From Opitutus terrae PB90-1 (GTDB lineage Bacteria > Verrucomicrobiota > Verrucomicrobiia > Opitutales > Opitutaceae): a DNA stretch of 64,000 bases. Shown here piece after piece: positions 44,710-51,943 of this stretch (positions within the stretch are counted from its first letter, which is position 1; each line of letters opens with the position of its first letter). Below the pieces are notes generated by a model that worked only from the letters and a program-made list of their open reading frames with translations, was not told the DNA's origin and did no database searches. The stretch covers positions 5,217,001 through 5,281,000 of the forward strand of contig NC_010571.1 of NCBI RefSeq assembly GCF_000019965.1, in the 5' to 3' direction. Position numbers and translations under genes: made by a program.

Positions 44710-45401
44710 CCGGCGGAATAGACCAGCCACGTCGCGCCCACCAGCACCAGCACGCCGCTGCTGCGGCGTAACCAGACCGCACCGCGTGAGGCTCCATGCC
44801 AGTCGAGGACGCGTTGAACCTTCTGGGTGAACACGCCGGCGGCGACGATCAACACGCAGTGACCGAGGCCGTAGGCCAGCACCAGCAGCGCGGCAAAGAG
44901 CGGCTGCGCGCGGGCCACGCCAAAAACCACGCCCAGCACGGGCGCGAGGTAGGCGAAGGTGCACGGTCCCAGGGCGAGACCGAAAACCAGCCCGAGCAGG
45001 AAGGCCGCGGCCGGGCCCTGGTAGCGCGGCAGGGCCATCGTCCGTTCCCACGGCAGCTTCAGCCACCCGAGGAGATGCAGCCCCACCGCCACCAGCACCG
45101 CAGCGACGAGGTAGCCGGTCCACGGACCGATATCGCCCAACATTCTTCCGGCCGCAGCCGTGACGCCGCCGATCGCCGCGATCGAGACGAGAATTCCGAG
45201 CGCGAAGAGCAACGCGACGCCAAGCGCCTGGCGCGGCAGGGTCTCGTCCCGCTGCGCGATAAATCCCACCACGAGCGGAATGCTGGCCAGGTGACACGGG
45301 CTGAGCACAAGGCTGGCCATGCCCCACCCCGCCGCCGCGACGACCGCGAGCCACGGCGCACCGGTCATCGCGTCGCTCAACCAGACGAACAGTGCGTCCA
45401 T
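44706..45401 (-). CDS. ccdA: CcdA/DsbD-like thiol-disulfide membrane transporter
   Basis: A 231-residue membrane protein with six TM helices. Conserved Cys residues lie in LVLSPCHLASIP (TM1) and LALGPCTFAYLAP (TM4), the two halves' redox cysteines that carry electrons across the membrane to periplasmic thioredoxin-like proteins. The thioredoxin gene lies four bases upstream, its likely partner. The stop overlaps the start of the sigma-factor gene (ATGA). Confidence 0.9.
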   Translation of the reverse strand: MDALFVWLSDAMTGAPWLAVVAAAGWGMASLVLSPCHLASIPLVVGFIAQRDETLPRQALGVALLFALGILVSIAAIGGVTAAAGRMLGDIGPWTGYLVAAVLVAVGLHLLGWLKLPWERTMALPRYQGPAAAFLLGLVFGLALGPCTFAYLAPVLGVVFGVARAQPLFAALLVLAYGLGHCVLIVAAGVFTQKVQRVLDWHGASRGAVWLRRSSGVLVLVGATWLVYSAG

Positions 45402-45405
45402 CGGC

Positions 45406-45798
45406 TTATTCGTTCTTCGCGGTTGCGGGTTCCTTCAACGCGACGCCGAGTTCTCGCCACTTCGCCAGAATCTCCTTCTTCCCATAAAACCCCTCGTGGC
45501 GAAACAGCTCCTGGCCGTCCGCCGCGTAGAAGATCTGTGTCGGGATCAGCCGGATGCCATAAGGCTCTGCCGCCGCGTTGTCTTCCCACACGTCGATGAA
45601 GACCACGGTGAACTGGTCCGCATACTCGCGCGTGAGCTCGGCGAGGATCGGCTTCATGCGTTTGCACGGAATGCATTTTCCCGCGCCGAGGTCGAGGAGC
45701 CGGGGCAAAGCCGGTGGCGCGGGCGCCGGCTTCGTTTCTTCGGCGTGCAGCAGCGCGGCACCGCAGAGGAGCGTGAACATCAACAGGGCGATTCGCAT
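45406..45798 (-). CDS. Exported thioredoxin-like protein
   Basis: A 130-residue protein with a signal peptide (MRIALLMFTLLCGAALLHAEE) and a thioredoxin domain. The active site reads GAGKCIPCKRMKPIL (CIPC instead of CGPC), the cis-Pro is in IRLIPTQIFY, and the C-terminal helix EILAKWRELGVAL completes the fold. It is expected in the periplasm, taking electrons from the CcdA-like protein. Confidence 0.92.
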   Translation of the reverse strand: MRIALLMFTLLCGAALLHAEETKPAPAPPALPRLLDLGAGKCIPCKRMKPILAELTREYADQFTVVFIDVWEDNAAAEPYGIRLIPTQIFYAADGQELFRHEGFYGKKEILAKWRELGVALKEPATAKNE

Positions 45799-45804
45799 GG
45801 CCGG

Positions 45805-46581
45805 CTATGGTTTGATCTTTTGAAAAAGCGCGGGCAGCCGTGTGCGATAGAGTTCGAGCACCTGCGGCTCCATTTCGGCGAGCGGCTTCACGGGCACGAG
45901 GTCCATCACGTCGGTGGGCGCGAGTCCGGAATCCACCAGCGTCCGCGCGGCGCCGCAGGTCATCCGCTTCAGCCCGACGTCGGCTTCGGCGGGGGTGAGC
46001 CCGAACGTGACCGCGAGTTCGCGCAGCGCCTGCATCTGGAACCACAAGTAGGTCGGCCCCATTGCGGTGAAGACGGCATAGGCCTCGATTTTCTCCTCGG
46101 CCACTTCAGGACTGTCCCCGAGCGGCGCGAACAGCGCGCGCACCGTGTCGCGATCGGCCGCCGTGAGCGCCGAGCCGAAGGCGAGCGGATTGAAGCCGGC
46201 ACCGACCACCGACGGCGCGTTCGGATTGGAGCGCGCGATCCGTGCGAATCCGCCCAGCAATGTGCTCAGCTTCGCGATCGGGAATTTCGGCGCGAGTGAA
46301 ACGAGGATCGCCGTCGGCTTGAGGGCCGCTGCAGCGCGGCCGGCGGCGTCGGCGAGCACCGGCGGATGGGTCGCGAGAAAGACCACGCCCTGCGCGGCAG
46401 CGGCCGTAAGGTCCGTGGTCGTTTCGATCGCCGGGAACTGCGCGCGGAGTTGGGTGAGCGCATCGGCATTCGGGTCAGCGACGACAATGCGCGCCGGCAG
46501 TTTCTGCGCGCGGGTCCAGCCGAGGAGGAAAATGCGGGCGACGCGGCCGCCGCCAATAAAACCAATCGAAGGAGCGCTCAT
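45805..46581 (-). CDS. ProC/F420-NADP-oxidoreductase-like dehydrogenase
   Basis: A 258-residue Rossmann protein. SIGFIGGGRVARIFLLGW is the NAD(P)-binding loop GxGxxA variant; VVADPNADALTQL and VFLATHPPVLADA follow as in pyrroline-5-carboxylate reductases, and the C-terminal helical dimerisation domain contains GPTYLWFQMQALRELAVTFGL and GAARTLVDSG. Whether it reduces P5C is doubtful; relatives in metalloid and thiol-redox clusters are unassigned. It lies six bases before the thioredoxin gene. Confidence 0.75.
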   Translation of the reverse strand: MSAPSIGFIGGGRVARIFLLGWTRAQKLPARIVVADPNADALTQLRAQFPAIETTTDLTAAAAQGVVFLATHPPVLADAAGRAAAALKPTAILVSLAPKFPIAKLSTLLGGFARIARSNPNAPSVVGAGFNPLAFGSALTAADRDTVRALFAPLGDSPEVAEEKIEAYAVFTAMGPTYLWFQMQALRELAVTFGLTPAEADVGLKRMTCGAARTLVDSGLAPTDVMDLVPVKPLAEMEPQVLELYRTRLPALFQKIKP

Positions 46582-46625
46582 GTTGAAGAGCTGGGAAGAT
46601 TCGCGGTGGTTCGAGATTCGCCTGC

Positions 46626-46859
46626 TCAGCGGACGAGTTGCCTGGCCTCATCCAGCGTCGGCACGCGGCCGGACAGCTTCACCACGCCGTCGACCACGAG
46701 CGCCGGCGTGCTCAGCACGCGAAAGCTCATGATCTGTTTGAGGTCGGTGACCTTCTCGAGTTCGTAGGGGACCGCGAGCGACTTGGCGGCCTCGTCAGCG
46801 ACCGCCGCGAGTTTCTGGCACTTGGCACAGCCGGTGCCGAGGATCTGGATTTTTTTCAT
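46626..46859 (-). CDS. Small thioredoxin, redox-active disulfide protein 2 type
   Basis: A 77-residue cytoplasmic thioredoxin-fold protein: MKKIQILGTGCAKCQKLAAVADEAAKSL with active-site CAKC, then STPALVVDGVVKLSGRVPTLDEARQL. This is the MTH895/'redox-active disulfide protein 2' group, which typically sits next to ArsP-like permeases. Starts 22 bases after the permease gene. Confidence 0.92.
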   Translation of the reverse strand: MKKIQILGTGCAKCQKLAAVADEAAKSLAVPYELEKVTDLKQIMSFRVLSTPALVVDGVVKLSGRVPTLDEARQLVR

Positions 46860-46881
46860 GGCAGAACGAGTTGGAAAATAG

Positions 46882-48015
46882 TCAGAGCAGCGCGTTGAAA
46901 AGGTAGCCCACGAGCAGAATGCCGCTCGCCACCACGCCAAAAAACGCCGCGATCAGGCGCGGCTTCAGCACCTGGCGCAGGATGATCGCCTCCGGCAGCG
47001 ACAGGCCGATCACCGCCATCATGAACGCCAGCACCGTGCCCAGCGCGGCGCCCTTGCCGAGCAGCGCCTGCACAACCGGAATGACGCCCGCGGCGTTCGT
47101 GTACATGGGCACGCCGAGCAGCACCGCGAGCGGGACGGACCACCACGCGTCGCGGCCCATGATCGAGGCCATGAGGTTCTCGGGGACGTAGCCGTGGATG
47201 CCCGCGCCGACCGCGATCCCGAGCAGCACGTAGATCCAGACTTTGCCAACGATCTCACGCACCGCGGTTACGCCCGCGCGAACGCGATCGGACCAGGCTA
47301 TCGGAGCGCCGTCGTCGCCACCTGATGCGCCGGTGCCGGAGAGGTTTTCAAATACCCACGGTTCGACGTGCCGCTCGAGTTTCAACCGGCCCAGCGTCCA
47401 ACCGGCGGCAATTGCCACGAGCAAACCCATGCCAAGATAGAGCGCGGCCACCTTCCAGCCGAACATCCCGAACAGCAGGACCAGCGCGACCTCATTAACC
47501 AGCGGCGCCGAAATGAGGAACGAAAACGTCACGCCCAAGGGCACTCCGGCAGTGACGAACCCGATGAACAGCGGCACGGCCGAACACGAGCAGAACGGCG
47601 TGACGGTCCCCAGGAGCGCCGCGAAGACATTGCCAGCCGATTCCCGCCGTCCCGCCAGCAGCCGACGCGTGCGGGCGGGAGTGAAGAAGGTGCGCACCAC
47701 GCCCACGCCGAAGACGACCAGCACCAGCAGCAGCAGCACCTTCGGCGTGTCGTAGAGGAAGAACTCGACCGCTGAACCGAGGGCGGAGTCGCGCTCCAGC
47801 CCGAAGACTTGGTAAGTCAGCCAGCGGGACGCCGGCGCGAGGTTTCGATACACCAGCCACCAGCCCACGAGTCCGACGAGCGCGAGACCCAGCCGGGCGT
47901 ACGGGAAACTGCGCGTCGGGCGGCCGCCGACCTGGGCGATGTCCGGCGCAATGCCATCAAGAGACGGCGATGCCGGTGTGGATGCAGTCGTCGCTGAATC
48001 GGGCTGGGCAGACAT
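46882..48015 (-). CDS. arsP: ArsP-type (DUF318) permease
   Basis: A 377-residue membrane permease with eight or more TM helices. The conserved TPFCSCSAVPLFIGF and VPMYTNAAGVIPVV motifs are those of the ArsP/SO_0444 group. ArsP exports trivalent organoarsenicals; others in the group move different metalloids. The adjacent cysteine-bearing ArsR and thioredoxins favour a metalloid or thiol-reactive substrate. ATG 48015 (MSAQPDSATT) is the likely start; ATG 48021 adds two residues. One operator-like site lies 16 bases upstream, between arsR and this gene. Confidence 0.88.
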   Translation of the reverse strand: MSAQPDSATTASTPASPSLDGIAPDIAQVGGRPTRSFPYARLGLALVGLVGWWLVYRNLAPASRWLTYQVFGLERDSALGSAVEFFLYDTPKVLLLLVLVVFGVGVVRTFFTPARTRRLLAGRRESAGNVFAALLGTVTPFCSCSAVPLFIGFVTAGVPLGVTFSFLISAPLVNEVALVLLFGMFGWKVAALYLGMGLLVAIAAGWTLGRLKLERHVEPWVFENLSGTGASGGDDGAPIAWSDRVRAGVTAVREIVGKVWIYVLLGIAVGAGIHGYVPENLMASIMGRDAWWSVPLAVLLGVPMYTNAAGVIPVVQALLGKGAALGTVLAFMMAVIGLSLPEAIILRQVLKPRLIAAFFGVVASGILLVGYLFNALL

Positions 48016-48030
48016 GATCAAAATTGTCCG

Positions 48031-48054
48031 CTATTTGGCGGAAACGCGTAATAG
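48031..48054 (-). promoter_or_regulatory. Operator-like site 2, between arsR and arsP
   Basis: CTATTTGGCG and CGCGTAATAG bound a 24-base site with partial dyad symmetry (CTATT...AATAG). It shares 18 of 24 bases with the site at 48420; the six differences are all in the middle. Its place directly upstream of arsP suggests a second promoter controlled by ArsR. Confidence 0.65.
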
Positions 48055-48065
48055 TGGGCAAAAAC

Positions 48066-48407
48066 TCACACGCACCCGCAGGGCTTCGCCCCGGCCTTGG
48101 CAGCGGGACGAACCGCTGTCTCGCTGGACCCGCTGCGGAGGCAGTCGAGGAAGGTGCCGACACAGGGCAGTGCCAGCCGGTAATACACCTGCAATCCACG
48201 TTTCTCGTCCTCCACCACGCCGGCGGTTTTCAGCACCGACAGATGCCGCGACACCGTGGACCAGCCTCCCTCCGAGATGTCAACGAGCTCACAAACGCAG
48301 CGTTCACCCGCGAGCAGTTCCTCGGCGATCCGCAACCGCGCCGGATGGCCGAGCGCCTTAAAGACGGCCGCGTGCTGCTTGCGTTGTTTGGTGTTGTGGG
48401 TGGCCAC
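48066..48407 (-). CDS. arsR: ArsR/SmtB-family metalloregulator
   Basis: A 113-residue winged-helix repressor. The helix with Cys37 and Cys39 (ERCVCELV) corresponds to the As(III)-binding ELCVCDL motif of classical ArsR. Further cysteines at 82 and 89 and a CGC tail (Cys110, Cys112) could add ligands. The recognition region is WSTVSRHLSVLKTAGVV. It would repress the downstream permease-redox operon until the metalloid binds. First gene of the minus-strand block. Confidence 0.92.
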   Translation of the reverse strand: MATHNTKQRKQHAAVFKALGHPARLRIAEELLAGERCVCELVDISEGGWSTVSRHLSVLKTAGVVEDEKRGLQVYYRLALPCVGTFLDCLRSGSSETAVRPAAKAGAKPCGCV

Positions 48408-48419
48408 GATGCCGCGTCA

Positions 48420-48443
48420 CTATTTCGCCGTTTTGCGTAATAG
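48420..48443 (-). promoter_or_regulatory. Operator-like site 1, upstream of arsR
   Basis: CTATTTCGCC followed by TTGCGTAATAG forms a 24-base site with CTATT...AATAG symmetry 12 bases before the arsR start codon. It nearly matches the site at 48031. Position and sharing point to the ArsR operator. The remaining gap to 48638 holds no gene. Confidence 0.7.
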
Positions 48444-48638
48444 CAAGCCGGATTTTTTGGGGCCTCTGCCAGGGATCGTAAGGAAAAGCGCGCCCCACGG
48501 CTCCGTCGGCTCCCCTTAGCCGAAAGGCGAATAGGCCGGAAACGTCGCAGCTGATAAGATCGCCGCGTTCCAAACGGGAAGCGCCGCGCCACGGACGGCG
48601 CCCGTGTTTTCCGTCCAACCACTCACCACCACATTCCC

Positions 48639-49004
48639 ATGACCTCCTCCCCTCTCTCGCCCGCGGCGGTTGCCGCTGAAGACAAGACGACCGCGATCGT
48701 CAGCTATCTCACCTTGATCGGCTTCATCGTCGCCATCGTGCTGCACAATTCCAAAAAAACCACGCTCGGTGCGTTTCACCTCCGCCAGTCGCTCGGGCTG
48801 ATGCTGACGTCGATCGCGATGATGTTCGTCGGCACGGTGCTCGCATTCATTCCCTACCTCGGCTGGCTGCTGAGCATGGCGCTTTGGGTGGGGCTGCTGG
48901 TGCTGTGGATCAGCGGGCTGCTCGCCGCGATCCAGGGCGAGCGCAAGCCGGTGCCAGTGCTGGGCCTGCATTACCAGAACTGGTTCGGCAACGCGTTCGA
49001 ATAA
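48639..49004 (+). CDS. DUF4870-like membrane protein
   Basis: A 121-residue membrane protein with three hydrophobic segments (IVSYLTLIGFIVAIVLH, LMLTSIAMMFVGTVLAFIPYLGWLLSM, LWVGLLVLWISGLLAAIQG). The central FHLRQSLGL loop corresponds to the AKEALNFQ loop of DUF4870 proteins. Function unknown; a relative is encoded at 17900. Divergent from arsR. Confidence 0.8.
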   Translation: MTSSPLSPAAVAAEDKTTAIVSYLTLIGFIVAIVLHNSKKTTLGAFHLRQSLGLMLTSIAMMFVGTVLAFIPYLGWLLSMALWVGLLVLWISGLLAAIQGERKPVPVLGLHYQNWFGNAFE

Positions 49005-49069
49005 TCTGAACAATCTCCTCCCCCAGAGGCTCCCCGGTCGCTCGCGCGGCGCGTGGAGCATTCCTTCCC

Positions 49070-50338
49070 ATGTCTTCCCGCGCTCGACGGCTGCTGGCCG
49101 TCATCCTGTTGCTTCTGCTCGGTCTGGCCGCGCTGCTGCTGATCCGCTGCGGGCACCCCGCCACGCCCCAAGCCACCGCCGCCGCGCAGTCCGCGCCAGC
49201 CACCCCCACCACCACCTCCTCCTCCACGCCCGCCGCGCCCGCACCGGCGACAGGCCCGAAGCCTGAAGTGCTCTCGCCTGCCACGGTCAAGGTGCCTGCG
49301 CAGGTTGCGGCTGGCGCCGCCTTTCACGTCGAGTGGACCGGTCCCGACAACGCGGGCGACTACGTTACGATCGTCCGGCCGGAGGCGCAGGCGGCGGAGT
49401 ATGGGCACTACGTGGATACGCGCCGCGGCACCCCGCTCGAGCTCACGGCCCCCATGGAGACAGGCGCCTACGAGGTCCGGTATGTGACCGCCGCATCTCA
49501 TACCGTCCTCGGGCACGCTGCGATCGAGGTGTTGCCAATCACCGCCACCTTGAGCGCCCCGGAGGAAGTGGAGCTCGGCAAGGCGATCGAAGTGACCTGG
49601 ACCGGTCCCAACAATGCGCAGGACTACATCACCATCGTGGCGAAAGACACGCCGGACGGTCGCTACGGCAACTACACGGAGACGAAGGAAGGCTCGCCGC
49701 TCTCCGTGCGCGCGCCCACCGAAGCCGGCGCCGCCGAGCTGCGCTACATGACTGGGCAGGGCTCCAAGGTGCTCGCGCGCCGCGACGTGAAAATCGTGAT
49801 GCCCGAGACCTCGGTGTCCGGTCCGGAGCAGGTGGTCGCCGGCGCGGCATTCACGGCGACCTGGGTTGGTCCGAACAATCCCGGCGACTACGTGACGATC
49901 GTAGCGCAGGGCACGCCCGACGGCCGCTATCAGAATTACGCGGAGACACGTCGCGGCAGTTCGCTGCAGATCACCGCGTTGATCGAGCCTGGCGAAGCTG
50001 AGCTCCGTTACATGACCGGGCAGGGCTCCAAGGTGCTCGCGCGTCGGCCGATTCGGATCGTGCCCGCGGAGATCTCGCTCGACGCGCCCGACGAGGCGAT
50101 CGCCGGTACGAAGGTGCCGGTCACGTGGAAGGGCCCCAACAACGCGGGCGATTACATCACGATTGTGCCGGCCAGTCTGCCCGACGGGCGGTATGCGGGC
50201 TACGCGGACACAAGGACGGGCTCGCCGGCCCAGATCGCGGCACCGAAGGAAGCCGGTCCCGCGGAGATTCGCTACATGAGCGGCCAGGGCGCGAAAGTGC
50301 TCGCTCGACGGAGCCTCACGCTGAAACGCGAGGGCTGA
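49070..50338 (+). CDS. Membrane-anchored protein with four tandem beta-sandwich-like repeats
   Basis: A 422-residue protein. A strongly hydrophobic N-terminus (AVILLLLLGLAALLLIRC) anchors or exports it, followed by an Ala/Thr/Pro-rich linker to about residue 60. Four repeats of about 90 residues then follow. Each has V-x-W-x-G-P-[DN]-N-[AP]-x-D-Y-[IV]-T-IV, a G-x-Y-x-x-Y segment, and a terminal ELRYMTGQGSKVLARR-type strand; repeats 2-4 are closest, and repeat 1 has diverged. These look like Ig-like adhesion or spacer domains. I cannot name the family. It follows the DUF4870 gene by 65 bases and may be cotranscribed. Confidence 0.72.
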   Translation: MSSRARRLLAVILLLLLGLAALLLIRCGHPATPQATAAAQSAPATPTTTSSSTPAAPAPATGPKPEVLSPATVKVPAQVAAGAAFHVEWTGPDNAGDYVTIVRPEAQAAEYGHYVDTRRGTPLELTAPMETGAYEVRYVTAASHTVLGHAAIEVLPITATLSAPEEVELGKAIEVTWTGPNNAQDYITIVAKDTPDGRYGNYTETKEGSPLSVRAPTEAGAAELRYMTGQGSKVLARRDVKIVMPETSVSGPEQVVAGAAFTATWVGPNNPGDYVTIVAQGTPDGRYQNYAETRRGSSLQITALIEPGEAELRYMTGQGSKVLARRPIRIVPAEISLDAPDEAIAGTKVPVTWKGPNNAGDYITIVPASLPDGRYAGYADTRTGSPAQIAAPKEAGPAEIRYMSGQGAKVLARRSLTLKREG

Positions 50339-50491
50339 GCCGCCGCGCGCGAGGTAAGCACGTTGCCCTCAAGTCGCTCGTGCCGCGTCGTAGCCGCATC
50401 GGTTACGACGCGGTCCGTGGGCGGAAACGGTGCCGCCGCGCGCGGGTGCGCGCATCAGACGCGAGTTCCGCTTTCCCGTCCGATACGCCGC

Positions 50492-50923
50492 TTACTCCGC
50501 GCCGCTGGACGCGGGGGCGCGGACCACCGCCCGGGCCGACTTTTTCGCTTTCGTTGCCGTGCGCAGCCACGTTTTCGCGGCTGCGAGCGTATCGAACAGC
50601 TCGAGGGTGAGATTCGGGTTGCGGTTCAACTCCTGCGCGAGCTGGCCCATGCGCCGCACTTCCGGCGTGTGCACGACCCACGCGCATTTGATCGGGTTTT
50701 TCAGCCGCAGACGCTTTTGCCGCAGCGAATGCTCGAAGATGGACCAGGGCTTGATTTGCGCCCCAGTCACCTGATCGAACGTGTGCAGCACGTTGGGCGC
50801 ATACCCGATTTTCGTGGCAATTTGTGGCATCTGTCGACCCAACGCGACCAAGTCCTCGTCGGTCATCTCACCGCACCACTCGATGAGCACAAACTCATCG
50901 GTCTGTGTGAATTGATAGGGCAT
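50492..50923 (-). CDS. SpoIIAA/STAS-like cytoplasmic protein
   Basis: A 143-residue protein opening MPYQFTQTDEFVLIEWCGEMTDEDLVALGRQM, a pattern like the SpoIIAA-like/STAS fold (DUF3478-type) with a strand, helix, then FDQVTGAQIKPWSIFEHSLRQ and KCAWVVHTPEVRRMGQLAQEL. The C-terminus is Ala/Lys-rich and probably disordered. Function unknown. It is convergent with the repeat-protein gene. Confidence 0.6.
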   Translation of the reverse strand: MPYQFTQTDEFVLIEWCGEMTDEDLVALGRQMPQIATKIGYAPNVLHTFDQVTGAQIKPWSIFEHSLRQKRLRLKNPIKCAWVVHTPEVRRMGQLAQELNRNPNLTLELFDTLAAAKTWLRTATKAKKSARAVVRAPASSGAE

Positions 50924-51261
50924 CGTCGGTGCCGGACGCGAGCTCCGGCGGCATGCCTCGATTCAACCCGGATCAGCTGCCGCCGCAATCTTCAAATGCC
51001 GCGCGGGGGTGAGCGCCACGCGGGTCGTTCTGCCGGCCTGGGCGGAAGGCCTCGTCCATGGGTCCGGCGTCTCGCCCGTGAGTGTGCTGGAAACCGAGAT
51101 GCGCCCGGGTGTCCCCACGACCGAGGCTGCGCATTTTTCCCCAGAGCGCGCTCCAGAATCGCTCGATGGAGAAGGTGCGCCCGCTGCATAAACTTGCCGT
51201 AGTTCCGGCCGACCGCGACGGCCGACCGGCATCCTCCTGACAACCTTTTTCTCGCTTGCTT
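50924..51261. other. Intergenic region without a supported gene
   Basis: A 338-base divergent gap. Open frames exist because of the high GC content, but none shows a family pattern or a convincing start. Promoters for the flanking genes probably lie here; I see no clear operator or repeat. Confidence 0.5.
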
Positions 51262-51711
51262 ATGCAACTCACGAGTTCCGCTTTTCGTTTTGGCGAATCC
51301 CTGCCCGACCGTTTCTCCCGCGAAGGAGGCAACGTCAGCCCGCCGTTGCTGTTCAGCGACGTGCCCGCTCCGACGCAGAGCCTCGCCCTGATCATGGATG
51401 ATCCCGACGCGCCGCGTGGCGTGTTCACCCACTGGGTGTTGTTCAACCTCGAACCGAACGTCGGCGTGCTCACCGAGAATCACGTGCCCGGCGGCACTCC
51501 CGGTCGCAACGACTGGGGCGAGGTCGGCTATGGCGGTCCGCGTCCGCCGTCCGGCACGCACCGCTACTTCTTCCACGCGTTTGCACTGGATGGCCGGCTC
51601 GCGCTCCCGCGGGGCGCGACCCGCCGCGAGGTCGAGCAGGCGCTCGAGGGCCACGTTCTGGCGCGCGCCGAATTGATGGGCCGGTTTACCGCTGCGCACG
51701 TTCACGCCTAA
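51262..51711 (+). CDS. YbhB/YbcL-family Raf kinase inhibitor-like protein
   Basis: A 149-residue phosphatidylethanolamine-binding-protein fold. Signatures: SAFRFGESLPDRFSREGGNVSPPLLFSDVP, LIMDDPDAPRGVFTHWVLFNL (DPDAP and the GxxxHW motif) and GYGGPRPPSGTHRYFFHAFAL. These small proteins bind phospholipid head groups or anions; the bacterial role is unclear. ATG 51262 begins MQLTSSAFRF. Confidence 0.93.
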   Translation: MQLTSSAFRFGESLPDRFSREGGNVSPPLLFSDVPAPTQSLALIMDDPDAPRGVFTHWVLFNLEPNVGVLTENHVPGGTPGRNDWGEVGYGGPRPPSGTHRYFFHAFALDGRLALPRGATRREVEQALEGHVLARAELMGRFTAAHVHA

Positions 51712-51943
51712 ACAGCTTGAGGCACACACCGTGCGCCCCCGCGGACCACGGCGATATGTCAGCTTCATCGGAAAATTTCTCACCCGAACTGGTTGCCCTC
51801 CGCGCGTTCTATTGAACGTTGGCAGAATTACTGACGCTTAGGCGGGTCCCGCTCTCGGGGCCGGCCGTCGGGGATCGCCCGCCTCCGCCGGGCCCGCTTC
51901 CCGCGCGGTCGCGGCAGCTGCCTGCGTGTCACGCTCTGCGTCT

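Noticed and set aside
50963-51240. Minus-strand frames upstream of ybhB.
   Set aside because: No motif, biased composition, overlapping each other in several frames.
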